DNA of 64,000 nt from Adenophora triphylla var. japonica (GCA_022495995.1 JAFEMH010000527.1:372001-436000), one strand, 5' to 3'; positions 35,891 through 47,529 are shown, numbered from the stretch's first letter. The notes: generated from the sequence alone by a model not told the origin. Numbers and translations: made by a program.

Positions 35891-38800
35891 TGAGTCGTGG
35901 TCCGATGAAGATAATCAAGGCGGGGTCTCGCCACCTGCCCGTTGTGGATTTGGAATCCCTTGTCCAAGATTGTGGATTCGAGGAGCGAGTCCTCACGATC
36001 ACATCCACGATCACATTGATTATTGTACTCGCGGGGGAGACACAACACTCAAGACACTTTGCATTTTATTCGACTCTTGCTTATGCATTATTAATCTTTG
36101 GTTGCACAAGTCCATCTCACTGGGAGAATAGGGAAGTGAGGGTTTTGCACGGCTTGGTGAGCAGATATGTCTGTATCAGTTGCTCTATGAGGGATTGTGT
36201 ATGGGACGAAAAGTGTTTGTAATGGGGTTGACCCTCTCCCGTTATAGGGGAAACGTATAAGTGATGGTGCAGCTTAGGCAAGTCGGGGACGCTCCCGGGA
36301 GTACTGGTTGCAGCAGGTCCCTTGCTAGTGAGGACAGAGTGTATCGCGCGTCTGAGACAGTAAGCAGCAGAGGGGGAAGAGAATGATTCCGGCTTGGAGA
36401 AGCCCCAGTTGACAGTACAAAGCAATCTTGGAGGGAATTTGGTAAGGAGAGACGGAGGGATACCTTAACCAAAGCCCCCATCTTGAGGATATTCCATGCA
36501 GCTTTATCGCAGGCAGATTCATCTTGTGGCCGAGGAGGCAACTCATCATTTCAAATCGCAGTCAATCAGTCGCTGGACAAGACTCGGAAGTGTTTACGTG
36601 CAGGGGCATATTTTTCGAGGGTGGGAATGAATCCCGAGTTCTGTATGACACTCTCGCTTTTGGTTTAACTCTTTTGGGAGAGTATAAGCATCACAAGGCG
36701 TAGAAAGTGTATGGAAGCCCCTGCTGACCGAAACGGTGTTTAGCTCTATCTTCCTATGATGTAGAAATAGAAGACTTGTCGAGACACTTGAAAACCTGTC
36801 TTGTTCGTGATGATCACAAAGCTGCTTAAAACCCTTTATTAATGTTCGGGTTAGTCAACCGCCAAAGCTGATATGAGCAAATATTTCAATCAATCCTGAG
36901 GAGAAAGCCCACTGACATCGAGAATCAAACTCGGAAGGATAGACAGTGTATGGGCATGGCCCTTGCTGAGACCGGATTTTCTGAGATTTGTTTGTGATTT
37001 CGACCGGACCAATTATGGTTGCCTACGTTCCCCTCCATAGGAGGAGCTCAGGTCGCCGTAGTTCGGGTTATCCCGAATGAAGAGAATGAACGATGAAGTT
37101 CGGGGATGTGAGGACCTTCGAAGATTTTAAGAATTGAAAAATATGTCCTCTTAGAGTGTCGATGGGAGACACAGATGCGAAGCCCCAATGGGACGTCCAC
37201 GACAGGTGTTTGCAGAGGAGAAATGAAATATGCTCACATACAACGTCAAATGAACGGACGGAATTTGCACAATCTTCAATTTATGGTCCTTTGAGCCGGG
37301 ATGGACTTGGCTCTGCTTCAAGCAATAATCTGTTTTAGATCTCAATGATATTGGTAGCGAAAAACCGCTATCCGGTAGTAACCGCGCCGGGCTTCGGGAT
37401 TTCGATCGGTCTTCGGGTGATTTGGGATATCATGACCTCTTAAAATGAGAGGTCGGCTAGGCTTTTTGCTGACTGTACCTCTAAAAATGAGAGGTTGGCT
37501 CTTGGGTAGGTTTTTGGGATTTCTAAGGTGAGGGAATCTTGTGATTGCATCTTTGCTGCCTCTAAGAATGAGAGGTCAATCTTGGCTTTGGTTAAAGGGC
37601 AAAGGTAAGGGTGATGTCTTCTAAAGTCGAGAAGACGGCTTGGGATCGGTTAGAGGTAATGGTGAGGGACATCCGTGCTGTCTCTTTGTTCGCTCTGAGA
37701 CTCCTCTTGAGTGACGACCGAATCCTTTGACATTTTTTCTTTCGAGAGAAACACTGGGGACTAGGCTCTCTTTCTTTTTTTTATTCTTTTTTCTTTTATT
37801 TCTGTCTCTTTTTTTCAATTTTGTCTTTGAGAGAAGTACTTCAGCTAGTCCCCAAGATGGATCATTGCCTCCCGTCATCCTTTGAGCTTGGAGACGGTCG
37901 ATTCTTCTTTTGAATTACGGGAGCCTCAAGGATAGTCCCTCTTTTCCTTGAGATGGTTAATACGGGTTTCAAATGTGCCGATCTTGAAATGAAAGGGTAT
38001 TGTTTAGTGAGGGTGAGGGTAAAGGTTTCCCTAGGGGTGAAAGGTTTCAACCGCAGCACCTACCGGATAGTCTGAACGAGATAGAGTCTTCGTTGCTTCC
38101 TTAAGCTTACTTTGAGGAAGATCCATGCAAATTCATCGAACAACGAGATTATGAAAGAGATGTGAGCATATGGGACGCAAGATGGAGATATCAGTCGATT
38201 TTCTCGCTCCGATCAATTTAAACATTAGTCATTTCAAAGCGTTAGTCAGTGAGCAGCATGAGTGATCATTTGGAATAAGACCAATTCAATAGAGTGTAAC
38301 GTAGGTGTTCTAGTGATGTCTCGAGTCTAGCAAGAATAGAAACAAAGATTTTATCACTGCAAAGCAAAATTGGTCCAACTTGGACACGACAGACTCATGT
38401 CCGAAAGAGGACATTCTAGACCCTACGAGGACTGATTGACTTAATCAACTTTGGACGGGAGGAAAGGTATCGTTGCCATCGGTGCGGTGAGGACCCTTCT
38501 CGATCTCTGTCATTTATAGGTCATCCTCCTTGGCTTTAGCAAATCTGGGCAAGCACTCGGGCTTCTCGCTTGCGAGGAAGAATATCTTCAAGTGTAGCTC
38601 GCTTTCGATGGACACACCATTTGCACTCTAGCCGACCCATGGGATATGAGCTTCCTGATTTGTGGGCCATAGTCTTCTCTGCACCGAGCATTTTGGATTC
38701 TGCATCAGATGGACGACTGCTCGGGCACTTGAACTGCTTCCGCCTCAGGATATGGACCAATGAGCGCCGGGAACGAGAGCGCACACCCAACTTGCCGTAG

Positions 38801-40002
38801 CCTTTGCAAAGGTAAAGAGGTGAGAGCGTGTATGAGGAGGAGGGTAGAGAATTTTGAGGAGGTACGGGATAGGGAAGAATACGGAAGGAGACGGACTCGT
38901 GCAACACTTAGTAATCTTCAAGTAGAAATCGGTGTTTTAAGTCCTAGAGACGGTTGGAAAAGGATAAGCCTTTATTCATACTAACTATACCTCGGGGAAC
39001 CTAATGACGCAACGTTCGAATTACACCAAATGCTTTGTTTTGAAACATATAATAGGTAATGATACCTAACCAAACCCTAACATCTTTATGGAACGAAAAG
39101 GTTCGTCCAAATTTCTAAGGAAATTTGGGCAGCATAACGGGTCTTTTCGAAGAATTTCGAAGAAAAATCCGGCATGACCTCTCGTCGGTACATGTTGGCA
39201 ATGCGGCATGATCTCTCGTTTAGAACACGCCACGGGAGTGACATGTCCCCACGTGAAATCATGTTGCATTTGGCAACATGCCCACAAGGTGTGAGGTTTC
39301 GGGAGAAGGTATAAGGACCTATACTATTTTTCAAAAACAATTCATTTTGTTGTAATTAAAACATTGTGTCAAAAACCAACCGTGGGTAAGGTTTAGTGTG
39401 GTGCCACCTATAACGCACTAGGGGTTTAGGTTTGATTTTAGGCGCTCAAGCGTAGGCGAATTTCATGGCCGTCCGCGATGCTGTCAATCGCACCTGAGGG
39501 TTCTAAATCTAAGTGATGTAGTGTGCGGATGACTATGTTCTTTTATTTTGCGAAAAATGATATTTTTTTTTATTTTAAAGAAAGAAAAGACAACACACAC
39601 CCTCACACAGGATAAACAGGGAACAACAATCAATTGAGTCACGCTTGATCCAAGGGACTGCCCTCAAACCAGTCTTCTGATGTTCTGTTCAGTGGCCACC
39701 CTTTGTCGCGTGACACAGGACAACCAGAGACAAAGGTGTCGCACGACCTGGGTGGTCATCGAACCAAACCTCTTCAATCATCAAATCAGCCCCTGTTTTA
39801 TCATAGCAAGAGCAACACAAAGAGAAGACTAATGCACAAAAAGTGACCACAAGCACAAAGGGCTCACAAGTTTCATAATCAACAAGATGTATGAACCACA
39901 AATGATTATCGAATAATGCACACAAAATGGATGTATTGGATGTTTTGACTAAATAAAAGGTTGACCCACTCAACACTTGAAAAACAGGTTTTCAAATGTT
40001 TC
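35891..40002. other. Non-coding interior of the nested element
   Basis: There is no ORF with a recognisable domain on either strand. It contains an array of four hairpins (37434-37636) and CpG dyads near 39704-39750. The minus-strand ORFs at 38536-38907 and 39066-39340 have no retroelement signature. Confidence 0.6.
37434..37636. other. Array of four 7-nt-loop hairpins
   Basis: GACCTCT/AGAGGTC (37434-37454), ACCTCT/AGAGGT (37477-37495), GCCTCT/AGAGGT (37558-37576) and GTCTTCT/AGAAGAC (37616-37636) each enclose a 7-nt A-rich loop. The fourth has a changed stem that still pairs. Confidence 0.6.
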
Positions 40003-40022
40003 TGTCCCCAGTAGAGTCGCCA
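40003..40022 (-). promoter_or_regulatory. Primer-binding site of the nested element
   Basis: The minus strand reads TGGCGACTCTACTGGGGACA, one base from the LTR end at 40024. It fixes the element's orientation and its Tat affiliation. Confidence 0.8.
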
Positions 40023-40023
40023 C

Positions 40024-41415
40024 TGAATGTGCGCTCGCCCGAAAAAAAGAAAAGGAGTCGCCACGCCGTTTTAAGAGGAAACATTGAAAACCTTTGTTTT
40101 AGAGAGAAAACATGAGTTCGGAGGTCAGGTTACGTGTTGGGAAGAACCGAGAGTTCACCCAACACGCCTCGTCCGTAGACGAGTCTTTCAATAAAAAAAA
40201 ACATCCAAGTAAATCCAAAATGTGTGCATACATTGATAATAAGCAAGATGTGGTAAAATGCGTCTTATTGATTATGAAAAGAGAAATTACATATTGTGAG
40301 CCCATTATTTAGGGAGGCCACATCTCTGAATACAAACAATCTTAAAACAGATTACAAAAGAAAGAGGTCTCTGCAGATAGGTCACTTATGTCGCGTGACA
40401 CGTCGTATCAGTGACCAAATATGTCGCGTGACACAGGATCACATGGAGATGAAGGTGTCGCGTGACACAAATGGACCATCTGCAGAAGACTTACAGAATG
40501 AACACAGAATTGACAGAAAGCTATACAGATCTAATCAATTAGCTAGATTACGAACGAAATACATAAACAACATCAAATCGACCCAGGGAGTGTGGATATG
40601 GGTAGATCCACACCCCCTTGGGGCTCAAGCACCAAATTCAACCAAATCAATCAATATGAGCTCAATTACACAATTTATGTAAGTTAAACAGAGAGATTGC
40701 GATTGGGATTCAGTAATTCAGATAGCTAGGATCTGATTACTGAATCCAAACAAAATATAATGCTAGAATTACAAGGAATTAAGCAAGAGAGAGATAGGGA
40801 GAGAGGGTTAGGGAATCGTTACCCTTGTTTCTTCCACGAATTCTATATCCAGTCAGATATAGAATCCTTCAATTCGTCGTTGCAGATCTCAAAGCTCTGG
40901 TGCAAGGGCTCCAATTGGTGTAGTTTGAGAATTGGGTTTGGATGGGAGGAATTGGTTAGTTGGAAGGTAGGAGAGAGAGAGGTTTGGTGTTTGGGATGTT
41001 CGTCACAATGCTATTTTGGCAGAGTAACAGTAGGCTAGAATTGGGATCCATTTCAATGAGGGGGAGGGTCTTATTTATAGGCTGCAGTTGGCTGCCTTAG
41101 TGTGTCGCACGACCATACGCGTCCACTTTTTATGCCTCAAGCTGTCGCGTGACTCAAGGTGGCTCAACCGCTTTTGGCGCCAAAAACCAGTTTCTGGAAC
41201 ATTCCGGGAAAATACCCAAAAGGCCCAACAGGTTTTATTTCCAAGGGGTCCTTTGGCATGAATGATGTACCAAAAGGTACTTCCTTCGCGGGAAACTCAT
41301 GGAACGTTTCCGGAAGTCTCGGGATAGGCCGGGAATTTACCAAAATGCCCCTTAATGCAGTTTTATTATATTAAAATGCATCGAAAAGGTTGCGAATTGG
41401 ATTGGCGTACTTACA
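40024..41415 (-). repeat. Nested element LTR (right copy, 5' LTR)
   Basis: 1392 bp, homologous to 32713-34098. It contains TGTCGCGTGACAC dyads at about 40389, 40421 and 40455. Confidence 0.9.
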
Positions 41416-41627
41416 GCAGCACCCTGCAGAAGATTCCAATCCGGTTGGAGGTTCTTCAAAGTGAAAAGGATTCTGAATCCGAATTCTGCAATAAACTTAT
41501 TGCGAGACCGATTACGAAAAGACCTCACAAAATTCCTTGATGCTTGCTTGAACGCTTCGACTACATCAGACGGCAGAGAAAAATCATCAACAATCATGGA
41601 CGTTGGAACAACCTCCTTGGAAGCCAT
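41416..41627 (-). pseudogene. Antisense DUF7745-like gene, 5' part (split)
   Basis: Begins MASKEVVPTSMIVDDFSLPS on the minus strand and runs to NLQPDWNLLQGAA, where the GCAGC target duplication and the nested LTR interrupt it. The frame resumes exactly at 32712 (ARFWDSS). A CpG dyad lies upstream at 41790-41828. Confidence 0.75.
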
Positions 41628-42024
41628 GGATCACAGGGTTGGAAAAGAAATCAAGAATTCGACCCTAACAGAATATCTCTAGAGTTTGAGAGGATGGAAT
41701 GGGTTATTTAGCCGGACTAGAGGGTGTTTATATATAGAGAAAACTGACAGAATCCTGTTTGAAGAAGAAAAGAATTCCTCCTGAGTAGCATGTCTCGCGC
41801 GAGATACCTTGTCCCGCGCGATACAACCCTTTGGCAATTCCAGCAGACTTCCACCACGAAAGTCGAGAAAGTTAAAAAATTAACTAGACCTAGGATTAGG
41901 AATTAAGAAAATCCTATTTTTTGTGCTACCTACGTGCTACCATGTACAAGAAAAGAAAAATTGTCTGGGCCCACCCGGCCAATATTTACAAAATTTTCAA
42001 GAGATAAATGGGGAGAAAGAGGGA

Positions 42025-44486
42025 TCATTCCATCAAGTTGCCCGAGCTGCCGGCACCTCCATCATCTTCACCACCATTGGGGCTACCGTCCCTCCTTGGC
42101 CGTTTGGCTCCACAAGACGGGGTCACTGCAGAGGCTACCGTCGATGCCTCCAAAGCTGCCTTTTGAAACAGCCGCTCTGACAGATTCAACACCATGGACA
42201 TCAGACCGGCCATCCTGCTCGCCCCACGGTTGTAATCATCCGCGGACATGGTAATCTGATAACAAAAAGGAAGCCCTCAGAAAGGATCGGATATATGCAC
42301 ACATATATAGACGACGCGAGGGACATTAAGAGCAGAGAAATATATCAGTCTTACCAAAGAGGCATCAGAAGGAAGGCGGTAACCCTCAGGAATATGATCC
42401 GTGATCAGGATGTGACCCACCATATGCATACCTCCCATCATATACGTGAAGCTCGGAGGACCATAATCCAGTGCAAAAGTCACGGGGCCTGCATACTGCA
42501 ATAAAGAGCTTGGGGCTGACGAACCTGAGGCTGAGCCAAAGGTAGAAGCTCGAGCACGTGACCGCCTATCACCTACCACAAGGGGACCCATCAAGCGAGG
42601 CAAGAACTCCTCATATGAAGCCCCTCGGATAATGCAATCCGCCGCTGCATAGCCATTCACAAGATCGGCATAATCTTCCTCAGGGATGAAGTGGGTAGGA
42701 TGCATTGCCCTAGGCGGATCCTCTGGCACCCTATAGGGCAGTGAACCCCGGCCATGCTGAGGGAAGACTCTCTCACCCAGATACATGGTATCCCCCTCCA
42801 GCGATACCAAAATCCTCTGCATCTCGGTGGCATCCCAGGCACGGTGAACCTCTTGTTCCACCAAGGTCTATGGATACAGGCCCAGCCCCCAAAATTCAAA
42901 GTTATCCAACAAGGCTCTCGCCTCCTCAACGGTCAGGGTCCAATCCTACCCCTTCTCCTCATCCATGGTTCGGTTGGGATGACTCCACTTCTTGATATCT
43001 GGAAACTGAGGATCTCGGTCATCCAGCTCAAACCTATACAAGCCAAAGATGACATATCCCCATATCTGTACAAGAAAGCATAACATATTCAGTACAAAGG
43101 TGCAAGCAAAAAGTGCAGATAGATGACAAAGACAGAATCAAAAGAATACCTCTCAAGCATAAGAATACCCTGACATGGTATCCTTGGTATGCCTACATGC
43201 CTCATCCATGGCATGATAATAGAAGGCCAGTCCGGCTGAGCCCCAATAGTACGTCCTCACCAGGTCCAGATCCACCGGCAACCCCAAAAGAGAAAGGCGA
43301 TGCGTGGAAGAATGGTTAGCAAAGTTGGTCTCTGATAAGATATACCAAAGAGCACCCCTCACCAACCGATCCGTATCCGCATTTGGCTTTTCAGCGTAAG
43401 CCTCAAGCAGAACATAGAGTGGAAACAACTCAGCAGCAACGCCCTTAACCTTGGTAGGGGAAAAACCAATCAACCTCCTCCATTCAGCTGGATTCGCAGG
43501 CTTGTAACCCACAGTCTTCGGGAGGGCAACACCAGTGAATTCCAACTCGGTAATAGCCAGAAAATCAGTCAGGGTCATAGTAGCTTCCCCGAAGCGAAGA
43601 TGGACCGTGTGGGTAGTATCCCACCACCTCTCCGTAATCGCCTGAAGGACCTGAGGAGTCCATCTCATCCCCCGAATGTTATCCACAAAAGTAAGGAGCC
43701 CCGTCTGAGCCATCCTAGCCCGAACTCCGTTCAAGCCCTTGACTTTGTCCCACAAAGCCTTGGCGAATTTTGCACTCCCACGATAGTTTTTGGTTGGCCT
43801 ATACAAACGCAAAACAGAGAAAAAGCAAGGGAGCAATGTCAGAAATCATTCCATGGCAAAACTTCAAATAAATAAGGCTCCGTTTGTTTGGGGGAAAATG
43901 TTTTCCGGAAAACATTTTCCTCATTTTCCGGTGTTTGTTTCGCACCAGAAAATGGGATAAACTTCATTTTTATCTTATTTTCCGGAAAACATTTTCATTT
44001 TCCGAAAAACGTTTTGCCGTAAATCATTTTTCGGAAAATGTTTTATGCTAAACAAACGGAGCCTAAGAGAAAATTTTCATTGAGGCATTACATCAAACAC
44101 TTGGCGTGCATAATAGAAGGTCATGTTCAAGGAAGCATTCGACTACCCGAATCAACCCCTCCTCAATCCATGATGTGTAGGGAACTCACATACACGCCAA
44201 TGCATCAACATCCAACAAACATCAACAAAAAAAAATGAGCATGCAACGATGGAACCTAGTTCTAAGACGAAAAGAGAAAAGGGTAAATTTGATGAAATTG
44301 GGGAATTCAAAAGACATGGATTCAATGCAACGCAAAGCATGAAATGAGATTGAGAGAAAGCATTCTTACCAAACCCTTGCGAATGGCATGGGAAATGTGC
44401 ATAGGCCGATCGAAAGTGAGGTCGTCCCTCGGATAGTCCTTCCTAACCAAGTAGCTACCGAAAGTTAGATTCTTCTCTTGCGCCAT
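42025..44486 (-). pseudogene. Antisense plant-mobile-domain (PMD) gene, 4 exons
   Basis: Minus-strand exons are at 44486-44370 (MAQEKNLTFGSYLVRK), 43798-43150, 43075-42355 and 42255-42025, with GT-AG borders. Exon 2 carries GMRWTPQVLQAITERWWDTT, HLRFGEATMTLTDFLAITE and a C-terminal AFYYHAMDEACR, the hallmarks of the aminotransferase-like plant mobile domain (MAIL1/MAIN-like). That domain is found in host proteins silencing transposons and in transposon-borne copies. Exon 3 continues IWGYVIFGLYRFELDD. Three in-frame stops (TGA at the end of exon 2; two TAG in exon 3) show decay. The gene is antisense to the retrotransposon and lies between the split DUF7745-like gene and the 3' tandem array. 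Intron 1 hosts a Tourist MITE. Confidence 0.75.
43876..44063. mobile_element. Tourist-type (PIF/Harbinger) MITE, 188 bp
   Basis: Terminal inverted repeats GGCTCCGTTTGTTT / AAACAAACGGAGCC are flanked by TAA target duplications (43873-43875 and 44064-44066). The interior is a palindromic GGAAAATGTTTTCCGG-type fold. It lies inside an intron of the antisense PMD gene. Confidence 0.85.
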
Positions 44487-44916
44487 GGATGATGGAAGAA
44501 GAAAGGATTAAAATGTCAATTGAAAAGAGAAATCAACAAAGCAATGCACCAAAAATCTCAGGGAAAAACGCCTTAGCTCGAACTTGAAGAGAAAGTTTGA
44601 AAATGGGTGTTTTAAATTAAACACACCCCTGCTGTTATATTGCCTCAACAGTAATTGTCTTGCACGATACAAGCCATCCCGCGTAAGACAACCCCCCTGG
44701 AAATGTACGAAATTGTCCTCGACAATAAGCGTCTACGCAACTTCAAAATTCAAAATTTTGACGCATTTACCCTTGAAAGTGATACCCTAGCAAGGAAACA
44801 TGGAAAAATCGGGACCGCAAGTCACGAAACGAGCAGAACGTGGCACCTGCACAATTGCCCAATACGGCATCAGTCACCCGAAAATGATTGATCCAGAGAT
44901 CAAGTCACCCCACACG

Positions 44917-45345
44917 ATTCAGAGCCCAGACAGGTGAATCGTCAAATCAAAAAAGCCCGATTCAACGCCCAGACAGGTGAATCGTCAAATCAAAAAGCCC
45001 GATTCAACGCCCAGACAGGTGAATCGTCAAATCAAAAAGCCCGATTCAACGCCCAGACAGGTGAATCGTCAAATCAAAAAGCCCGATTCAATGCCCAGAC
45101 AGGTGAATCGTCAAAAGAAAAGCCCGATTCAACGCCCAGATAGGTTAATTGTCAAAAGAAAAGCCCGATTCAACGCCCAAACAGGTGAATCGTCATCCTC
45201 AGCAAAAAGCACGATTTGGAGCCCAGACAGGCGAATCATCACCAAACCAACATGACTCAAAGAACCGGACAGGTAAACCTTTATTTCTAACATCTTTCCC
45301 CACAGGTTCAGAGCCCAAACAGGCGAATCTTCAGACAGACAGGTA
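44917..45345. repeat. 42-bp tandem array in the Tat 3' UTR
   Basis: Units contain CCCGATTCAACGCCCAGACA and GGTGAATCGTCAAATCAAAA with a 42-bp period (44956, 44998, 45040). There are about five good copies, then several degenerate ones. The apparent ORFs here are repeat artefacts. Confidence 0.9.
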
Positions 45346-45599
45346 TATTCAGAATTGGGTCTTGATCTGATTCCTCAGTATGAATTTACCTTTTCAAAAA
45401 AAAATCTCCTTGATTTTCAAAATGTTTTTCAAAATACCTAAAGCATCCTTTTCATGTTTTGGAGTCGAACTACGTTATGGTCTGATTCTCCGATAGAGAT
45501 ACGTAGGAAGCCGTGCGGCTCGACCATTCCGATGTCCAGAATGATGTCTTTTCTATCGTCGACATGACTTCTTCCATAAGACTTGTCAATGAGGGGCTC

Positions 45600-46562
45600 T
45601 GTAGACACCCCATTCTGAACCCATCAGAGCAGATTAATACCATTCTAAGTCTCGCCTTGAGTCAAGAGTAGAAATCCACCATTTGGTCATGTTTCGTTAA
45701 GTTTTGACTAATGACCGTTAGTTTGGACTAAACTGCATACGAGATAACGAGGGAAGGACAGAATGGTCCACTGAGAGCCTTGTCTCGTGTGGAACGTACG
45801 TGTATCGCACGATACTAAGCTTCTGCAGACGTGCAGAAGACAATTTCCTTGTCGATTTCAACCTCTTTCTGGATAAAACCTTATTAATCCGGTCATCCAA
45901 TAGAATTTGGGTTTTGGAACCTTCCCAGGGTATTTTACCTCTCCACCTTCACCTCTCCAACATCTATAAATACTTGAAGACTTTCAGTATTTTGGACCCA
46001 GATTTTTGAGTCAAAACCCCTACGTTTACTGGTTTCTCTCCCTGAAAGATTCTGTAAATCACCCTAAAAATCACCTAAAGTTTGTTTATCAACCTTGTTG
46101 ATCAACAAACATCAAAGAAAGAATCAAGGACTGAGGCGAAGCTCTGTCCACATCAAGGTTCGACTCTAAACTTGAGTCAAAGCTCTGTCCAAATCTCTTC
46201 ACGAGGTAATCTTCCTCCTCCCTTTCTAATTGATTGTTAGAGTGGTGTAATACATCAAACCTAGGATCGGCCTAGAGCCTCCCCAAATCATTGGGACGGT
46301 CTTGAAGCAATCGATCCTATATTTTGTTTAACCTCGTTAAATGGATTCTTTTTACTTATTTAATTAAAATGTCTTTTCTTTGAAAACCCCTTTTTTAGAA
46401 AGACCGATCTCCGAATTGGGTGGAATGGGTGCTCCTTGACCTTCCCATTCCATAACCTAAGCCCCGAACCCAAAATCTCTTTTCAAATGGTTTTATCTAT
46501 ATTTCCAACTAAATAAATATAGGTGGCGACTCAAAGATGTTAAAAAATTTACCATCGCTACA
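45600..46562 (+). repeat. Tat 3' LTR
   Basis: 963 bp, TGTAGACACCCCATTC...ACCATCGCTACA, preceded by polypurine GAGGGGCTC. It is followed by TSD CCATC (46563-46567). It carries a CpG dyad at 45780-45816. Confidence 0.9.
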
Positions 46563-46801
46563 CCATCAATTTATTTTAATTTGTAGCAATAGAACCTCCC
46601 CTTTTCTCAAGCACAAAATAGACCTTCAATAGTTAAAGAACAGAGACAAATTGTGTAACATAATATTAGATATATACACACACAAAAATTGAACATCATT
46701 CCTACTACTTGGACATTGTTACCAAGCCTGAACTTGAGCGCCAATATGACTACTAATCTTAATAGCACCGCCAACTACTATCACCAGAATATGGAATCTT
46801 A

Positions 46802-46992
46802 TTTGCCAACTTTTTCCATTGCCTGGGCAATAAGCTCACCAATTTCTCTTTCTCCATTTGCTGATATAGTTCCAACCTTTTTGAACATATTATGATTGAG
46901 AAGCATTACTAGCACACTCAAATAAACTGTCAAAAACAAACCATATGTAATTTACAACACAAACCTGAGCTATTTGTTCAGATGTAATTTGG
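46802..46992 (-). pseudogene. CPN60 pseudogene, upstream exons
   Basis: The minus-strand exon 46876-46802 encodes [20 protein letters not shown] then EKVGK, the CPN60 segment immediately before the DGKTLENE exon at 28741. A partial exon (46992-46964, ITSEQIAQ, GT donor) precedes it. Sequence further upstream is unrelated, so the 5' part of the gene is missing. The EGVITIQ-type codons that normally follow EKVGK are not found. Confidence 0.8.
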
Positions 46993-47529
46993 GGGAAAAG
47001 GGCGTTGTAATTTGGGGGAAAAGGGAAATAAGCTCACCAATTTCTCTTTCTCCATCAATACTCTGCGTTGTAATTTGGGGGAAAATGGGAGGGGCGCGAA
47101 TGTTAAAATATTTGAGAGAGGAAAGGGCGGGAATCGAAAAGGGCAATAAGCTCACCAATTCATCGGGTGTACATTCTGGTGGTGAGGCGCCAGCCTCAGA
47201 TGGAGACAGGCGGCCGCCTCACCTTGACCAAACATGGGACTTTCTTTCTGGAAGTGAGGGGCCAGCCTCGGATTATTCTAGGCGGTCGCCTCGTGGGCAG
47301 CAGGTTGAGCATTGTCCTGGCCATGAGTAACCGAGCTGGTGGGGGCTTTTGGGCCAGTTGGTAGAGGTGAATAGGAGAGGGGAGACGATAGGGAGGCTTG
47401 GGGTGAGAGAAATGGAAAAGAGAGAGACAGTGTGTGTTTTTTTTAGAGAGAGAGTGTGTGTTTTATTTAGTGAGAGAGAGAGAGAGAGATATTTGGTGAA
47501 TAATACTCATGTTCCAAATATTTATTATT
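46993..47529. other. Rearranged G-rich region with CPN60 exon echoes
   Basis: TTGTAATTTGGGGGAAAA appears about three times and the exon piece AATAAGCTCACCAATT recurs at 47026-47056 and 47145-47160. From 47165 it holds paired GGCGCCAGCCTC/AGGCGGCCGCCTC boxes (47185-47300) that look LTR-derived, then GA-rich patches. Confidence 0.5.

Larger units (their letters stand above)
32713..41415 (-). mobile_element. Nested non-autonomous Tat-type LTR element
   Basis: LTRs at 32713-34098 and 40024-41415 flank 5.9 kb, with GCAGC target duplications at 32708-32712 and 41416-41420. Orientation is minus: the primer-binding site TGGCGACTCTACTGGGGACA lies at 40003-40022 and a GAGGAGGCTC polypurine tract at 34099-34108 (minus strand). 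I find no gag or pol domain, so this is a large non-coding (LARD-like) derivative depending on proteins in trans. The 3' side (plus-strand left) carries two tandem arrays, as is common in Tat 3' UTRs. It disrupts the antisense DUF7745-like gene of the host element. Confidence 0.9.
29358..46562 (+). mobile_element. Tat-lineage Ty3/gypsy element, internally deleted, 17.2 kb with nested insertion
   Basis: Flanked by CCATC at 29353-29357 and 46563-46567. The 5' LTR (29358 to about 30266) lacks its last ~50 bp and is fused directly to the second half of integrase; gag, protease, reverse transcriptase and RNase H are deleted. Downstream are two hairpins (30981-31078), two antisense spliced genes, a 42-bp tandem array, a polypurine tract GAGGGGCTC (45591-45599) and the 3' LTR (45600-46562). 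About 8.7 kb of the length is the nested element 32713-41415, leaving about 8.5 kb. It sits in an intron of the CPN60 pseudogene. Confidence 0.9.

Noticed and set aside
44934..45255. ORFs with NAQTGESSNQKARF repeats
   Set aside because: Translation of the 42-bp tandem array in a retrotransposon 3' UTR; 42 is a multiple of 3, so any stop-free frame stays open.
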